Positions 52,780-61,990 of a DNA stretch of 64,000 bases are shown piece after piece (position 1 is the first letter of the stretch; every line of letters starts with the position of its first letter). Origin of the DNA: UBA7672 sp963784415. GTDB taxonomy: Bacteria > Pseudomonadota > Alphaproteobacteria > Caulobacterales > Hyphomonadaceae. Both the position numbers and the translations under genes were made by a program. The notes beneath the pieces are model-generated. The model was not told where the DNA came from. It worked only from the letters and a program-made list of their open reading frames with translations, and ran no database searches. The DNA lies in contig CAWARK010000002.1 of assembly GCA_963784415.1 (NCBI GenBank), positions 1 to 64,000 on the forward strand, read 5' to 3'.

Positions 52780-53658
52780 TCATTGCGGCGCTCCCCGCTT
52801 GCGGGCTTCGACCAGCATCTCGACCGCGCCGAGCAGGCTTGGCGCGCCGCAGGTGGTGTAGCGTTCGGGGATGCTGATGGTTGGCGTGTGGGCGAGAAGT
52901 GTGCGCAGCGCGGGGTGGCCCAGCGCCATGGTCGACATGGAGGGCGGGTTGGTCCACGGCGTCGCGGTGGAGATGAGGGCGGGGCGCACGGTGAGCACCT
53001 GTTCGAGCGGGATGTTGCGATAGCCGGCATAACCGAGCGCCTGACCGAGCGTGCGATAGCCGCCCGCATTGACGATCTCGGCATAGAGCGTCGCATCGCC
53101 CGAGATGAAATTGTTGACGCCGATGTCGGCGAAGATCGGCTTTTCGCCGGGCGGTATCTGCGCCTGCAGGGCGGCGAGGCGGGTGTCGAAATCGGCGATC
53201 ACCATCTCCGCGCGCGCCGGGTCGCCTACAAGCGCGCCAAGCTTGCGGATGTTGGCGCGCATGTCCGCAAGCGTGTTTTCCGGATCAAAGGTGACGACGT
53301 TGTAGCCGAGATGGCGCAGCAGCGCCGTCGCCGTTGTGGTTGTGAAGCTGCCTGCAAGGACGAGGTCCGGCTGGAGCTTGATGACTTCTTCCGCGAGGCC
53401 GTGATTGACCGCCAGTTTTGCGGAGATGGCGTCGAGACCGAGCGGCGCGTTGACTGCCTGCTGCGAGAGATAGGTGATGCCCGCGATGCGGGCTGGATCG
53501 ACGATGCGCATCAGCAGCTCGTCGGTGCAGAGATTCATCGAGACGATGCGCTGCGGCTGTCTCGGTGCTTGCGCGTGAGATGGCAGAACGGCGCAGGCGG
53601 CCATCGCGAAGGCGATTGCCTTCGCGATAAAGCCAGACCTGCACCGTTGCCTCATCAT
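52780..53658 (-). CDS. btuF: Periplasmic cobalamin-binding protein
   Basis: 292 residues with a signal peptide (IAKAIAFAMAACAVLPSHA). It is a class III solute-binding protein: RIVSMNLCTDELLMRI, VNHGLAEEVIKLQPDLVLAGSFTTT, YNVVTFDPENTLADMRANIRKLG, FADIGVNNFISG. The helical-backbone two-lobe arrangement suits BtuF or iron-complex binding proteins. The ATG at 53658 overlaps the btuB stop (ATGATGA). The riboswitch upstream argues for cobalamin as ligand. Confidence 0.88.
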   Translation of the reverse strand: MMRQRCRSGFIAKAIAFAMAACAVLPSHAQAPRQPQRIVSMNLCTDELLMRIVDPARIAGITYLSQQAVNAPLGLDAISAKLAVNHGLAEEVIKLQPDLVLAGSFTTTTATALLRHLGYNVVTFDPENTLADMRANIRKLGALVGDPARAEMVIADFDTRLAALQAQIPPGEKPIFADIGVNNFISGDATLYAEIVNAGGYRTLGQALGYAGYRNIPLEQVLTVRPALISTATPWTNPPSMSTMALGHPALRTLLAHTPTISIPERYTTCGAPSLLGAVEMLVEARKRGAPQ

Positions 53659-55672
53659 TTGCTGGCCTCATCACGGAAGCGGATGCCGACATAGGCCGCC
53701 TGCGGAGCGGCATTGTACCCGATCACTTCCTGATAGGTTTCGTCGAGGAGGTTTTCGACGCGGCCGTAGATTTCGATCTGGTCGTTGAACTGCCACGACG
53801 CGCCGAAGCGGACGAGGGTGTAGGGATCGAGACGCGTGCGCAGGAAGGTCGCGAAGTCGGTGTCGAACGTGTCGCCATTGTAGGTGACGCCGAGGTTGAG
53901 TTTTACCGGGCCACCGTTGATGCGCCAGCTGGCGTCAAGCGAGCCTTGCTGCTCCGGCCGGCGGACTTCGACGCCCTGGGGTTCGGAAGCGTCCAGTTCC
54001 GACCACGAACCGGTGAGCGAGACGTCTTCGATCGGCGTTGCGGTCACGTAGAGTTCCCAGCCCGAGCGATCGGACTCCGTCGTGTTGTTCTGCGGCGTGA
54101 ACTGGTACGTGGCGCAAGAGGAAGATCGTGTTGATCTCATGCTCCAGCGTGGAGCTGAAATAGGTGAGGTCGGCGACGAGCGCGCCTTCGAACAGGGTCT
54201 GTTCGACGCCGAAGTCCCAGCCGATGGCTTCTTCGGGCACGAGGCTGGCGTTGCCGACGAAGCTGGCGGGATCGAAGCCGAACTGTTCGATGAAGGTGGG
54301 GTTGGTGACGCCCGTGCCGTAGGACGTGTGCAGGCGCGTGCCTGTGTTGGGGATCGCCCACGATGCTGCGAGGCTGTAGGTGTCGGCGTCCTGGAAGTCG
54401 TCGTTCTGGTCGCGGCGCACGGTGGCGTAGAGGTTGAGCTGCTCGGCGATCTCGGCGCGGTATTGCAGGCCGAACGCGTTGAGCGTGCGGGACTCGTCGC
54501 GGCCGGTGAGCGTCGTCCTTGTAACGTCTCTTCCTCGCGCTCGACGAAGCCGGTGAGGAAGTGTTTGAACCCGTCGGCGCCGAAGCGCAGCGTCGACAGG
54601 ACGCCGAATTTCGCGCGTGTCGAGTCGATCGTGCTTTCATCAACCGGGATCAGAAGGAGATCGGCCGGCGTCGGGAACGGGCGGGCCGAAGAGGAACGGG
54701 AAGTTCGTCGTGCGGCTGACGCGGGTTTCATCGACATAGGACGCCGAGAGCGTTGTCTCCCAGACGCCATCGAACGGATCGTAGGTCGCCGAGGCGCCGA
54801 CGACTGTCTGTTCGTGGTCGGTTCCGCTGGCGTCGTCATAGGTGCGGCCGGCGATCGGGAAGCCGAAGGCCTGGCCGTCGGCGTCGGATTCCGATTTGAG
54901 ATAGCGGGCGACGCCTTTGACGCTCCAGGCATCGGAGAGGGCAGCGCCGCCGCGCAGGTTCAGGCTGGTGACGGTGTTGCCTTCCTTGTCGCCGGGTGTT
55001 CCGCCGACGCCGACTGCGGGCACGCCATTCGCCGTCTGGTCGGGCGAGATGTCATAGCCATCGGAGGTGAGCCAGTTGGCGCTGATGGCGGCGTAAGTGT
55101 CAGTGTCGCCGATGCCCGCATTGGCTGCGAGCTCGACACGTGCCGAATGATCCGGCCTCGACGGACGCGCCGAGATAATGGCCGTCCACCTCGCGGCGCG
55201 AGATCAGGTTGACCACGCCGGCGAGGGCGTTGGAGCCGTAGAGACCGCTTTGCGGCCCGCGCAGAACTTCGATGCGGGAAATGTCGCCGGTCAGCAGTGT
55301 CGAGAAATCGGTCTCGCCCTGGTCGGGGCTCGAGATGTCGATGCCGTCGAGCAGGACGAGCGTGTGGTTGGCTTCCGCGCCGCGCGTGCGCACCTGCGTG
55401 AGCGAGCCGGGTGCTCCCGCCTGGCTGACGGCGAGGGAGGGGACCTGGCGCAGCACGTCGGGCACGTAGGCGTAGCCCTGGTCTTCGATCACCTGTCCGG
55501 AAATGACGGTGATGGTCTGGCCGACCTTGTTGGCTTCGACCGGCACAGCGATGCCGGTGACGACGATGGTGTCGCGGCTATTCGGATCAGTCTGGGCAAA
55601 GGCGGATGGGGCGATCGCAAGCGCGCTGCTCGCGGCAAGTGCGATCCAGGAAGAGTTCAAGAACAGTCTCAT
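53655..55672 (-). CDS. btuB: TonB-dependent cobalamin receptor, at least four frameshifts
   Basis: Outer-membrane receptor of about 670 residues when joined. Order of pieces: signal peptide ALAASSALAIAPSAFA and plug domain (RDTIVVTG TonB box-like start, VPDVLRQVPSLAVSQAGA, TRGAEANHTLVLLDGI, RIEVLRGPQSGLYGSNALAGVVNLISR), then barrel strands, ending IEIYGRVENLLDETYQEVIGYNAAPQAAYVGIRFR. Breaks lie near 55145, 54680, 54520 and 54115. Each neighbouring frame supplies normal barrel sequence. First gene after the cobalamin riboswitch. The ATG is at 55672. Confidence 0.88.
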
Positions 55673-55799
55673 AAGACGTCTCCACAAGGGTTGGAGACCG
55701 TCATCCGCATGGCGTCGCCGCCGCACGGATGTACGGTCGCTAGACGTCGCCAATCGGAAATTCTTCCGTTCGAGCGGCCCTTCCCCGGACCGTCGAAAG

Positions 55800-55985
55800 A
55801 CGACTGCGGCAGGCAGGTCTCCTGGCTCACGGGTCAACACCTTTGCGCATCGCCTTCCCGGTTTGTCCTTTCGGACTGGCCAGTGGCAGTGATGCGCGGC
55901 TCGCCGCTTACAGTTGCGGGGGCAGCCCGGGCCTTCACCCGGTTCCCTTTTGATCCTCTTTCGAGGAACCTGTCGCGAGGCGATC
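55800..55985 (-). promoter_or_regulatory. Cobalamin (B12) riboswitch
   Basis: On the minus strand, in order: GACAGGTTCC, AAAAGGGAACCGGGTGAAG, GGGCTGCCCCCGCAACTGT, the TAAGCGG segment, CACTGCCACTGG, and finally the B12 box AGCCAGGAGACCTGCC (55812-55827). This is the classic conserved order of the cobalamin riboswitch. It ends about 140 bases before the btuB start and should repress the btuBFCD operon when adenosylcobalamin is plentiful. Its outer limits are approximate. Confidence 0.96.
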
Positions 55986-56074
55986 AATAGCCTGAGTTGC
56001 GCCAGGGGCAAGTGTTTCCATGACACATGGCGCCGGCAAGCCCTGGCCTGGAGACTGCAGGCTGTGGAGGCAGG

Positions 56075-58105
56075 ATGAACGATTCAACCGCCAGCGGTCA
56101 TGAGGCCGGCGCAAGTTCGCATGTCGCGGATAGTGCGCAGCGCTTTGTCCTGCTCGATGGATTGCGCGGCGTTGCTGCCTTTGCCGTGATCCTCGACCAC
56201 GTGCCGGGGGGCGTTCTGGGCGACCTCCTGCCGGGTCGCTATCTCGCGGTCGACTTCTTCTTCGTGCTGAGCGGCTTCGTGCTGGCGCACGCCTATGGAC
56301 GCAGGCTGGAGCAGGGCTGGTCGCCGCTGTCCTTCATGACGGCGCGGCTGATCCGGCTTTATCCGATGTATCTGCTGGGGCTGATGATCGGCCTCGCACT
56401 GTCAGTGCTGGGACTGCTGCGCGGCTGGGTCGGGCCGACGTGGAGCGATGTGTTGACCACGGCGCTGCTGGGCCTGCTGTTCCTTCCCGCGCCGCCGATG
56501 GCAGCGTTCGGCGGCGGCTCGCTGTATCCGTTCAACGGACCTGCGTGGTCATTGTTCTTCGAGCTGATAGCAAACCTCATCTATGCGCTGATCGCACGCT
56601 TCCTGTCGTGGCGCGTGCTGGGCGCCATCCTCATCGTTGGCGCGCTGGCGGTCGTCTACACGCTCAACCGCCACGCCGGCACGGGCGGGCCGGGATGGCT
56701 GTGGGAACATGTCGACGCCGGCTTTGCGCGCGTGATGTTCGATTTCTTTGCGGGCGTCGCGATCCATCGCGTACGAACGCTGAGACGGATCCCGGCCTTG
56801 CCATGGTGGGGGGCGCTGATCGGATTCCTGGCGGTCATCGCGATGCCAGCGCCGGCCGACTGGCGCGTCGTTTACGATAGTGCTGCTGCACTCGTCCTGA
56901 TGCCGGCGCTGGTGGCCGTGTCGGCGGGATCGCAGGTGAGCGGTCTTGTTGCGCGCATCTGCTCCACAATCGGACTCCTGTCCTACGGCGTTTACGTTAT
57001 CCATGTCCCGATGTTTGCAGTGTTGGGTTTTGCTGCGGGCGCCATTCACGTCCAACTCGGCGAGGGGCCGTGGCTGGCCGTGCTCGTCGCTGTGCTGGCT
57101 GCGGTCGGGGCGGCAGTCGCCTACGTTGTTTTTGACCAGCCTGTCCGAAGCCGGCTCTCCGCGCTGGCGAGAAAGGCAAATCGCCCGCAATATTCCCGGG
57201 GAACGCGGTTAACGCGCGGCGTCCTTCCATGGCATGGCGCTTGCTGCCGTTGGGGGAACGGGTCCGGTTCGCACCCTCTTTGCGGGCCAGTTTTTGGCTG
57301 GGTCGTGAAAAAGGCGCTGAGCAGGCTTTCACATTCCGTCGGGGTGGACCGCAAACGGTTCGCCGCGATGCGCATGTGCTGTGAACGCCACGTGCTCGCG
57401 CGCGTCGGGCTGGCGCGCCGCCGCTATATCGGCCGCATCCTCTGCTATCACACGGTTGGCCAGGAAGACTGGGGCACCAACGACGTGACCCCGAGCCAGC
57501 TGCGCCGTCACATCGAGATGGCGCTGAACGCGGGCTATCGTTTCGTGCCGGCGTCCGAGATTGCGCGGACGGGCGGGGGACCGAAGGACCTCGCCATAAC
57601 ATTCGATGACGGCATGAAGAGCGTTGCGACAACCGCTGCGCCGATCATGAAGGAATACAATCTGCCGTGGACGTTCTTCCCGGTGTCGGACTGGACCGAC
57701 GCCAAGGTGGACTGGGTGACGCCCATGGTGATGGACTGGAAGGACGTGGAGGCCCTGCTGGCGGCCGGCGCGGAGATGGGCAGCCATTCGGCGACGCACC
57801 CGGACTTCGGCCAGATCGGCATGCAGCAGATGACGGACGAGCTCGGAGGATCGCGCGCGCTCTTTGAGAAACGCCTCGGTTTTGCGCCGAAGACGTTCGC
57901 GATCCCGCTGGGCCAGTCGATGAACTGGAAGCCGGAATCGATGAAAGCCGCCAATGATGTCGGCTACGATGTGATCTATGCGCAGGCTGAAGCAACGCGA
58001 CCCGAGGGCACTGTGGCGCGCACGTTTGTCACCAAGTTCGACGGCGACAGGATTTTCAAGGCCCTTCTGAAGGGCAAGTTTGACCACTGGGAAGAATGGG
58101 TGTGA
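56075..58105 (+). CDS. Acyltransferase 3 / polysaccharide deacetylase fusion protein
   Basis: One frame of 676 residues. Residues 1-370 form a membrane acyltransferase-3 domain: R-x10-H in LDGLRGVAAFAVILDH, YLAVDFFFVLSGFVLA, and the final STIGLLSYGVYVIHVPMF. Residues about 455-676 form a NodB-type deacetylase: ILCYHTVG, LAITFDDGMKSV near 508, SHSATHPDF near 569 and FAIPLGQS. The connecting stretch (residues about 380-425, with GACCRWGNGSGSHPLCG) looks unlike protein of this organism. A hidden indel joining two separate genes is possible, with GTG at 57304 (VKKALSRL) as the second start. GGAGG precedes the ATG. Confidence 0.8.
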   Translation: MNDSTASGHEAGASSHVADSAQRFVLLDGLRGVAAFAVILDHVPGGVLGDLLPGRYLAVDFFFVLSGFVLAHAYGRRLEQGWSPLSFMTARLIRLYPMYLLGLMIGLALSVLGLLRGWVGPTWSDVLTTALLGLLFLPAPPMAAFGGGSLYPFNGPAWSLFFELIANLIYALIARFLSWRVLGAILIVGALAVVYTLNRHAGTGGPGWLWEHVDAGFARVMFDFFAGVAIHRVRTLRRIPALPWWGALIGFLAVIAMPAPADWRVVYDSAAALVLMPALVAVSAGSQVSGLVARICSTIGLLSYGVYVIHVPMFAVLGFAAGAIHVQLGEGPWLAVLVAVLAAVGAAVAYVVFDQPVRSRLSALARKANRPQYSRGTRLTRGVLPWHGACCRWGNGSGSHPLCGPVFGWVVKKALSRLSHSVGVDRKRFAAMRMCCERHVLARVGLARRRYIGRILCYHTVGQEDWGTNDVTPSQLRRHIEMALNAGYRFVPASEIARTGGGPKDLAITFDDGMKSVATTAAPIMKEYNLPWTFFPVSDWTDAKVDWVTPMVMDWKDVEALLAAGAEMGSHSATHPDFGQIGMQQMTDELGGSRALFEKRLGFAPKTFAIPLGQSMNWKPESMKAANDVGYDVIYAQAEATRPEGTVARTFVTKFDGDRIFKALLKGKFDHWEEWV

Positions 58106-59064
58106 GCGCAGGCGCCACTCTCGTGTCGGTGATCGTCCCCACGCGGGATCGCCCTGCGCTGCTGTGCGAGGCGCTCGCGAGTATTCGTGCGATCGAGACT
58201 GATGCCCTGAAGTTCGAGATTCTCCTTGGCGACAACGGCAATGATCCGGCGAGCCGCGCGGCCGCCGAAGCATACGGTGCTATCTGGATGAAGGTGGAGC
58301 GAGCGGGGGCAGGCGCTGCGCGCAATGCCGGCCTCAAAGCCGCCACCGGCGAGTTCATTGCGTTTCTCGACGATGATGATGTCTGGTTGCCCACGAATGT
58401 CGTGAACCATCTGGCTCTGCTACGCGCACAGCCCGAGCTGGAGGCCGTGTTCGGCCAGATCGTCACGACGGACATGGACCTCAAGCCTTCGGGCGAGCCC
58501 TGGCCGCAGCGCGGCGTCGCGGGCGACACGCTCGTGGCAGAAATGCTGTCCGGCTATTATCCGCAACTTGGCGGTACGTTTGTGAGTGCGAGCGCGGCGA
58601 AGGATGTCGGCCTGTTCGACGAAGCGCTGATGGGGGACCAGGACTGGGACTGGCAGCTGCGCCTGGCGCGTCGCCGCAAGACGGGTTTCACGCCGACGCC
58701 GAGCGTGTTGTTCCGCCAGCGTCCACCGGGATCGTTCGACAAGCTGCGGCTGACGCGACTGGGTTTTGCGCGGAAGGTTTTCCTGCGCCATGCCATGCCG
58801 GAGTGGCGCGTGTTCGGTACGCCGCTGGCGCTCATGAAGAGCTACACACTGACCATGCGCCAGTATTTTGACTATTTTGTCGAAGCAGCCGTCGCCAGGT
58901 CGGCGGAAGGTGATCGCGGCGGCACGATGGCTGCGATCGGCGGGGCGTTTCGGGTGTTTCCGGGGCGAACGATTTTTCATCTCGCACTGAAGCCGAGATT
59001 GCGGGGCGCAGCGCTAGGCGTTGTGACGCCATGGGCCTCCAAGCGGCCGGCAGGGGCAGTCTGA
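58096..59064 (+). CDS. Glycosyltransferase family 2
   Basis: A 322-residue GT-A enzyme: LVSVIVPTRDRPALLCEAL, ILLGDNGNDPASR, GAGAARNAGLKAATGEFIAFLDDDDVW (metal-binding DDDD), GLFDEALMGDQDWDWQLRLARR (ED-like catalytic region). It overlaps the preceding gene by 10 bases and precedes the GT8 gene by 1 base, so the three form an operon for a second glycan. There is no membrane segment. The sugar is unknown. Confidence 0.88.
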   Translation: MGVSAGATLVSVIVPTRDRPALLCEALASIRAIETDALKFEILLGDNGNDPASRAAAEAYGAIWMKVERAGAGAARNAGLKAATGEFIAFLDDDDVWLPTNVVNHLALLRAQPELEAVFGQIVTTDMDLKPSGEPWPQRGVAGDTLVAEMLSGYYPQLGGTFVSASAAKDVGLFDEALMGDQDWDWQLRLARRRKTGFTPTPSVLFRQRPPGSFDKLRLTRLGFARKVFLRHAMPEWRVFGTPLALMKSYTLTMRQYFDYFVEAAVARSAEGDRGGTMAAIGGAFRVFPGRTIFHLALKPRLRGAALGVVTPWASKRPAGAV

Positions 59065-59065
59065 C

Positions 59066-59953
59066 ATGTCTGAGCGGATTGACGTCGCATTCGGGTTTGA
59101 CGGTCGCTATGCACCGCACGCCGCCAACGTCATGGCGTCGATCGTCCGTCATGCGCCGGGCGCCAAGCTGCGCTTCATCGTAATGCAATGCGAGGTGACG
59201 CCCGAGCAGAAGCGCAAGATCGAGCAGACCGCGCCGGGGCCGGAATATGTCTGGATCGATGTCGGTGATGACGACCTGCCGGCCTACGCAACGCGCGGCC
59301 ACCTCAATCGCACCGTCCTCTTCCGGCTCGGTCTCGAGAAGATGGCGCCTGCGGATTGCAACCGCATTCTCTATGTCGATGCCGACACCATCGTAATCGG
59401 TGATATCCGCGAGATGTGGAACGCCGATCTCGGCGGCCATGCCATCGCGGCAGCCACGGACTGCTATCAGGACGCGGAGAAATTTGCCGAGACGTGGTCG
59501 CTGCCGAAGGGCGGGCGCTATTTCAACGCCGGCGTACAGGTGATCGACCTCGCGAAGGTGAGGGAAGGCAAGCTGTTCACGAAGGCGCTCGATTTCATCG
59601 CGGAGCACGATGCAAAGCTGCTGTTCGGAGACCAGGACGCGCTGAACTACGTCTTCTGGAAAGACGCGGCGGTGCTCGAGCCGACGTGGAATGTGCAGCG
59701 CTTTCTCAAGCGCAACGAGATCGCCAGCGAGACGGCGCCTGATCGGCGCTGGGGCCATGCCATGCCGCGGCTCATCCACTATATCGGCACCGAGAAGCCG
59801 TGGATGCGCAATGTCTGGCACCCATGGGCCTGGCTCTACTGGGAAAACATGAAGCGCACGCCGTTCGCCGCCGAGGTACGCCAAGCCTTCCGCATGGATT
59901 TCCTGCAGATGATGCGCCTGCGCCTACGCTGGTGGCTGCGCAAGCCGGCCTGA
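59066..59953 (+). CDS. Glycosyltransferase family 8
   Basis: A 295-residue retaining transferase of the LgtC/galactosyltransferase type. DVAFGFDGRYAPHAANVMAS at the N-terminus, RNRTVLFRLGLEKM-like sugar-donor helix (LNRTVLFRLGL), RILYVDADTIVIGDI (DxD), YFNAGVQVIDLAKVRE, LLFGDQDALNYVF and LIHYIGTEKPW all match. The C-terminal basic tail (MMRLRLRWWLRKPA) may bind membrane, as in LgtC. It is last of the three-gene operon. Confidence 0.9.
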   Translation: MSERIDVAFGFDGRYAPHAANVMASIVRHAPGAKLRFIVMQCEVTPEQKRKIEQTAPGPEYVWIDVGDDDLPAYATRGHLNRTVLFRLGLEKMAPADCNRILYVDADTIVIGDIREMWNADLGGHAIAAATDCYQDAEKFAETWSLPKGGRYFNAGVQVIDLAKVREGKLFTKALDFIAEHDAKLLFGDQDALNYVFWKDAAVLEPTWNVQRFLKRNEIASETAPDRRWGHAMPRLIHYIGTEKPWMRNVWHPWAWLYWENMKRTPFAAEVRQAFRMDFLQMMRLRLRWWLRKPA

Positions 59954-59963
59954 TTTGCGAGAT

Positions 59964-59980
59964 ACTTGACTAAGTCAAGT
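59964..59980. promoter_or_regulatory. Perfect 17-base palindrome, likely MarR operator
   Basis: ACTTGACTAAGTCAAGT has perfect 8-base arms around a central A. It lies 20 bases upstream of the MarR-GNAT start, where an autoregulatory site is expected. MarR dimers recognise such palindromes of 15-20 bases. The TTGACT inside could also serve as a -35-like element. Confidence 0.72.
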
Positions 59981-60000
59981 AATGGCGCGAACGTGCGCCC

Positions 60001-60942
60001 ATGCCAGCGCCATCACAGTCCCAGATTTCATCCGTCCGCCGCTTCAACCGGTTCTACACGCGTGAAGTTGGCGTTCTCCGGAAGAACTTCCTCGATACGC
60101 CATGGTCGCTGGCGGAAATGCGGGTGCTCTTCGAGATCGCGAACGGCGCGAACGTGACTGCGAGCGATATGGGCAAAGCGCTTGATCTCGATGCAGCCTA
60201 TCTCAGCCGCATGCTGCGCACTTTCGAAAAGGACGGGCTTGTCACGCGCGCACGCTCGAAGACGGACGCGCGGGCAAGCTATCTCGGCCTGTCTGCGAAG
60301 GGACGAAAGCAGTTTGCGGCGGCGAACGACCGACAGCTGGCCAGCACGACGGCGATGCTGACGAGATTACAGTCTGCCGATCGCGCGAGGCTGGTTAGCG
60401 CGATGAAGACGATCGAAGCTTTGCTGGCCGGTGAAACGGAGACGAAGGCGGAAATCATCCTGCGCGATCCGGAGCCGGGCGATCTTGGCTGGATGGTGCA
60501 GCGTAATGGCGAGCTCTATTTCGATGAGTATGGCTGGCAGGGGCCATTCGAAGGGATGTGCGCGCAGATCGTTTCGGATTTCGTCGTGAACTTCGATCCG
60601 AAGCTGGAGAAATGCTGGATAGCTGACATGGGCGGCGAGCGCGTCGGGTGTGTGATGCTGGTGAAGGACAATCCCAAAGCCAAGAAGGCCGACGTGGCGC
60701 GGATCCGCCTTCTGCTGCTTGATCCCCGGGCGCGCGGCATGGGGCTGGGCAAGCGGCTGGTCGAGGAATGCGTCAGCTTTTCACGCGCGAAAGGCTACAG
60801 GCGCGTCACGCTGTGGACGCACAAGGAGCTCACGGCTGCGCGGGCGATCTACGCGAAGCTCGGATTCGTGAAGACGGGCGAGGAAAGCCATGACGACTGG
60901 GTCGGCAAGGCGACGTCCGAATTCTGGGATCTCGAACTTTAG
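60001..60942 (+). CDS. MarR regulator / GNAT acetyltransferase fusion
   Basis: 313 residues. The N-terminal 140 form a MarR winged helix: ISSVRRFNRFYTREVGVL, WSLAEMRVLFEIANG, LDAAYLSRMLRTFEKDGLV, RARSKTDARASYLGLSAKG (wing). Residues about 150-313 form a Gcn5-related acetyltransferase with the acetyl-CoA loop DPRARGMGLGKRLVEECV and AIYAKLGFVKTG. Fusions of these two domains are known in proteobacteria. A perfect palindrome just upstream suggests self-regulation. The substrate and signal are unknown. Confidence 0.93.
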   Translation: MPAPSQSQISSVRRFNRFYTREVGVLRKNFLDTPWSLAEMRVLFEIANGANVTASDMGKALDLDAAYLSRMLRTFEKDGLVTRARSKTDARASYLGLSAKGRKQFAAANDRQLASTTAMLTRLQSADRARLVSAMKTIEALLAGETETKAEIILRDPEPGDLGWMVQRNGELYFDEYGWQGPFEGMCAQIVSDFVVNFDPKLEKCWIADMGGERVGCVMLVKDNPKAKKADVARIRLLLLDPRARGMGLGKRLVEECVSFSRAKGYRRVTLWTHKELTAARAIYAKLGFVKTGEESHDDWVGKATSEFWDLEL

Positions 60943-61433
60943 GCGGCGGGCGTGACTTCGAGTGTCTCGCTGTCTGCCTTGGGCAGCGTCACGATCAGGT
61001 GTTCCTCGGCGGTCTTGATGTCGCCGGTTCCTTCTTCGATCCACGAGCGGCTGACTTTCAGGACGACACGGCCCGGGCCTTCCTCGACAACTTCCCAGGA
61101 ATTGAAGTCGCCAATCTGGAAAACCCTGCTCCACTGGTCCGGGTCGTTCCAGATCGCGATGTAGGTGTAGAGGCCGTTGATTGCCGGATCGCCGCCGGCG
61201 GTCGAGAACAGCTTGGCGCTGCCGTCTTTCAGGGCGTGCACGTCGGTGACGAAGGCTTCCGGCATGGACTCAGGCACGGCCGCAACCGTCACCGCCGGAC
61301 CGGACGGTTTCAGGTCGAGCACAACCGGCGCCTGCGCGGCGGCTTCAGCAGGGGCCGGCGTCGTGGCCGCTGGCACAGCTGCAGGTGAGCAGGCGGCAAG
61401 CGTCAGGGCTGCCGCAACGAGCGTGTATTTCAT
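60939..61433 (-). CDS. Predicted lipoprotein
   Basis: 164 residues with a lipoprotein signal: MKYTLVAAALTLAAC, lipobox LAAC with Cys15 the lipidation site. An Ala/Pro/Thr-rich spacer (residues 18-40) is followed by a domain of about 120 residues (GLYTYIAIWNDPDQWSRVFQIGDFNSWEVVEE, VVLKVSRSWIEEGTG) that I cannot assign. The start at 61433 was chosen to begin the signal; a longer frame upstream is unlikely. It is convergent with the MarR-GNAT gene, overlapping by 4 bases. Confidence 0.75.
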   Translation of the reverse strand: MKYTLVAAALTLAACSPAAVPAATTPAPAEAAAQAPVVLDLKPSGPAVTVAAVPESMPEAFVTDVHALKDGSAKLFSTAGGDPAINGLYTYIAIWNDPDQWSRVFQIGDFNSWEVVEEGPGRVVLKVSRSWIEEGTGDIKTAEEHLIVTLPKADSETLEVTPAA

Positions 61434-61538
61434 GATCCGTCCCTCTGTCCCGGAACCAGCTTTGGGGGACGCCGGGGGTGGCGGCAATCCACGTCCGGCC
61501 GATTTGCCGGTTATTTCTGATTGCGGTATAGGCAGGCC

Positions 61539-61859
61539 ATGGCTAACGCCCCCGCATACAAGCCGGTAATCGGCGCCCTCCTGAAGGGCTACAAGATGAC
61601 GCTGTCGCCGGCGTTCGTCGCGTGCGGAATTCATTGCCGGCATCAGCCCACGTGCTCGGAATACTGCGCCGAATGCGTGTCGCTGCATGGCGTCTGGGCA
61701 GGGTCATGGATGGGTCTGGCGCGGTTCACGCGCTGCCGCCCCGGAGGATCGCACGGGTGGGACCCGGCGCCGACCCTAACTACCAGCGGCGCGCGGTGGT
61801 TCACCCCCTGGCGCTATGGCGTCTGGAGCGTGAGCCGGTCCGAAACCGCTCGCCCTTAA
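61539..61859 (+). CDS. yidD: Membrane protein insertion efficiency factor
   Basis: 106 residues matching YidD: LKGYKMTLSPAFV, the conserved CRHQPTCSEYC segment (family form C-x-F-x-PTCSxYA), then the HG-W-G-W helix and the RC-P-GG-GWDP motif (TRCRPGGSHGWDP). The protein assists YidC-mediated insertion at the inner membrane. Extra N-terminal residues are few, and the ATG at 61539 suits the family. It lies 131 bases upstream of thrS in the same direction. Confidence 0.92.
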   Translation: MANAPAYKPVIGALLKGYKMTLSPAFVACGIHCRHQPTCSEYCAECVSLHGVWAGSWMGLARFTRCRPGGSHGWDPAPTLTTSGARWFTPWRYGVWSVSRSETARP

Positions 61860-61990
61860 AGTTCGGGACCGACCTCGAAACCTGAAGCTGCGGAGCAGGG
61901 CGAAAGCCCGTGCGAAGTGTTGCGGCGTTACGGGTTCAAACCCGCGCCGAACTCGCCTACACCTCCGCCGACACGACGAAAGACAAGACA

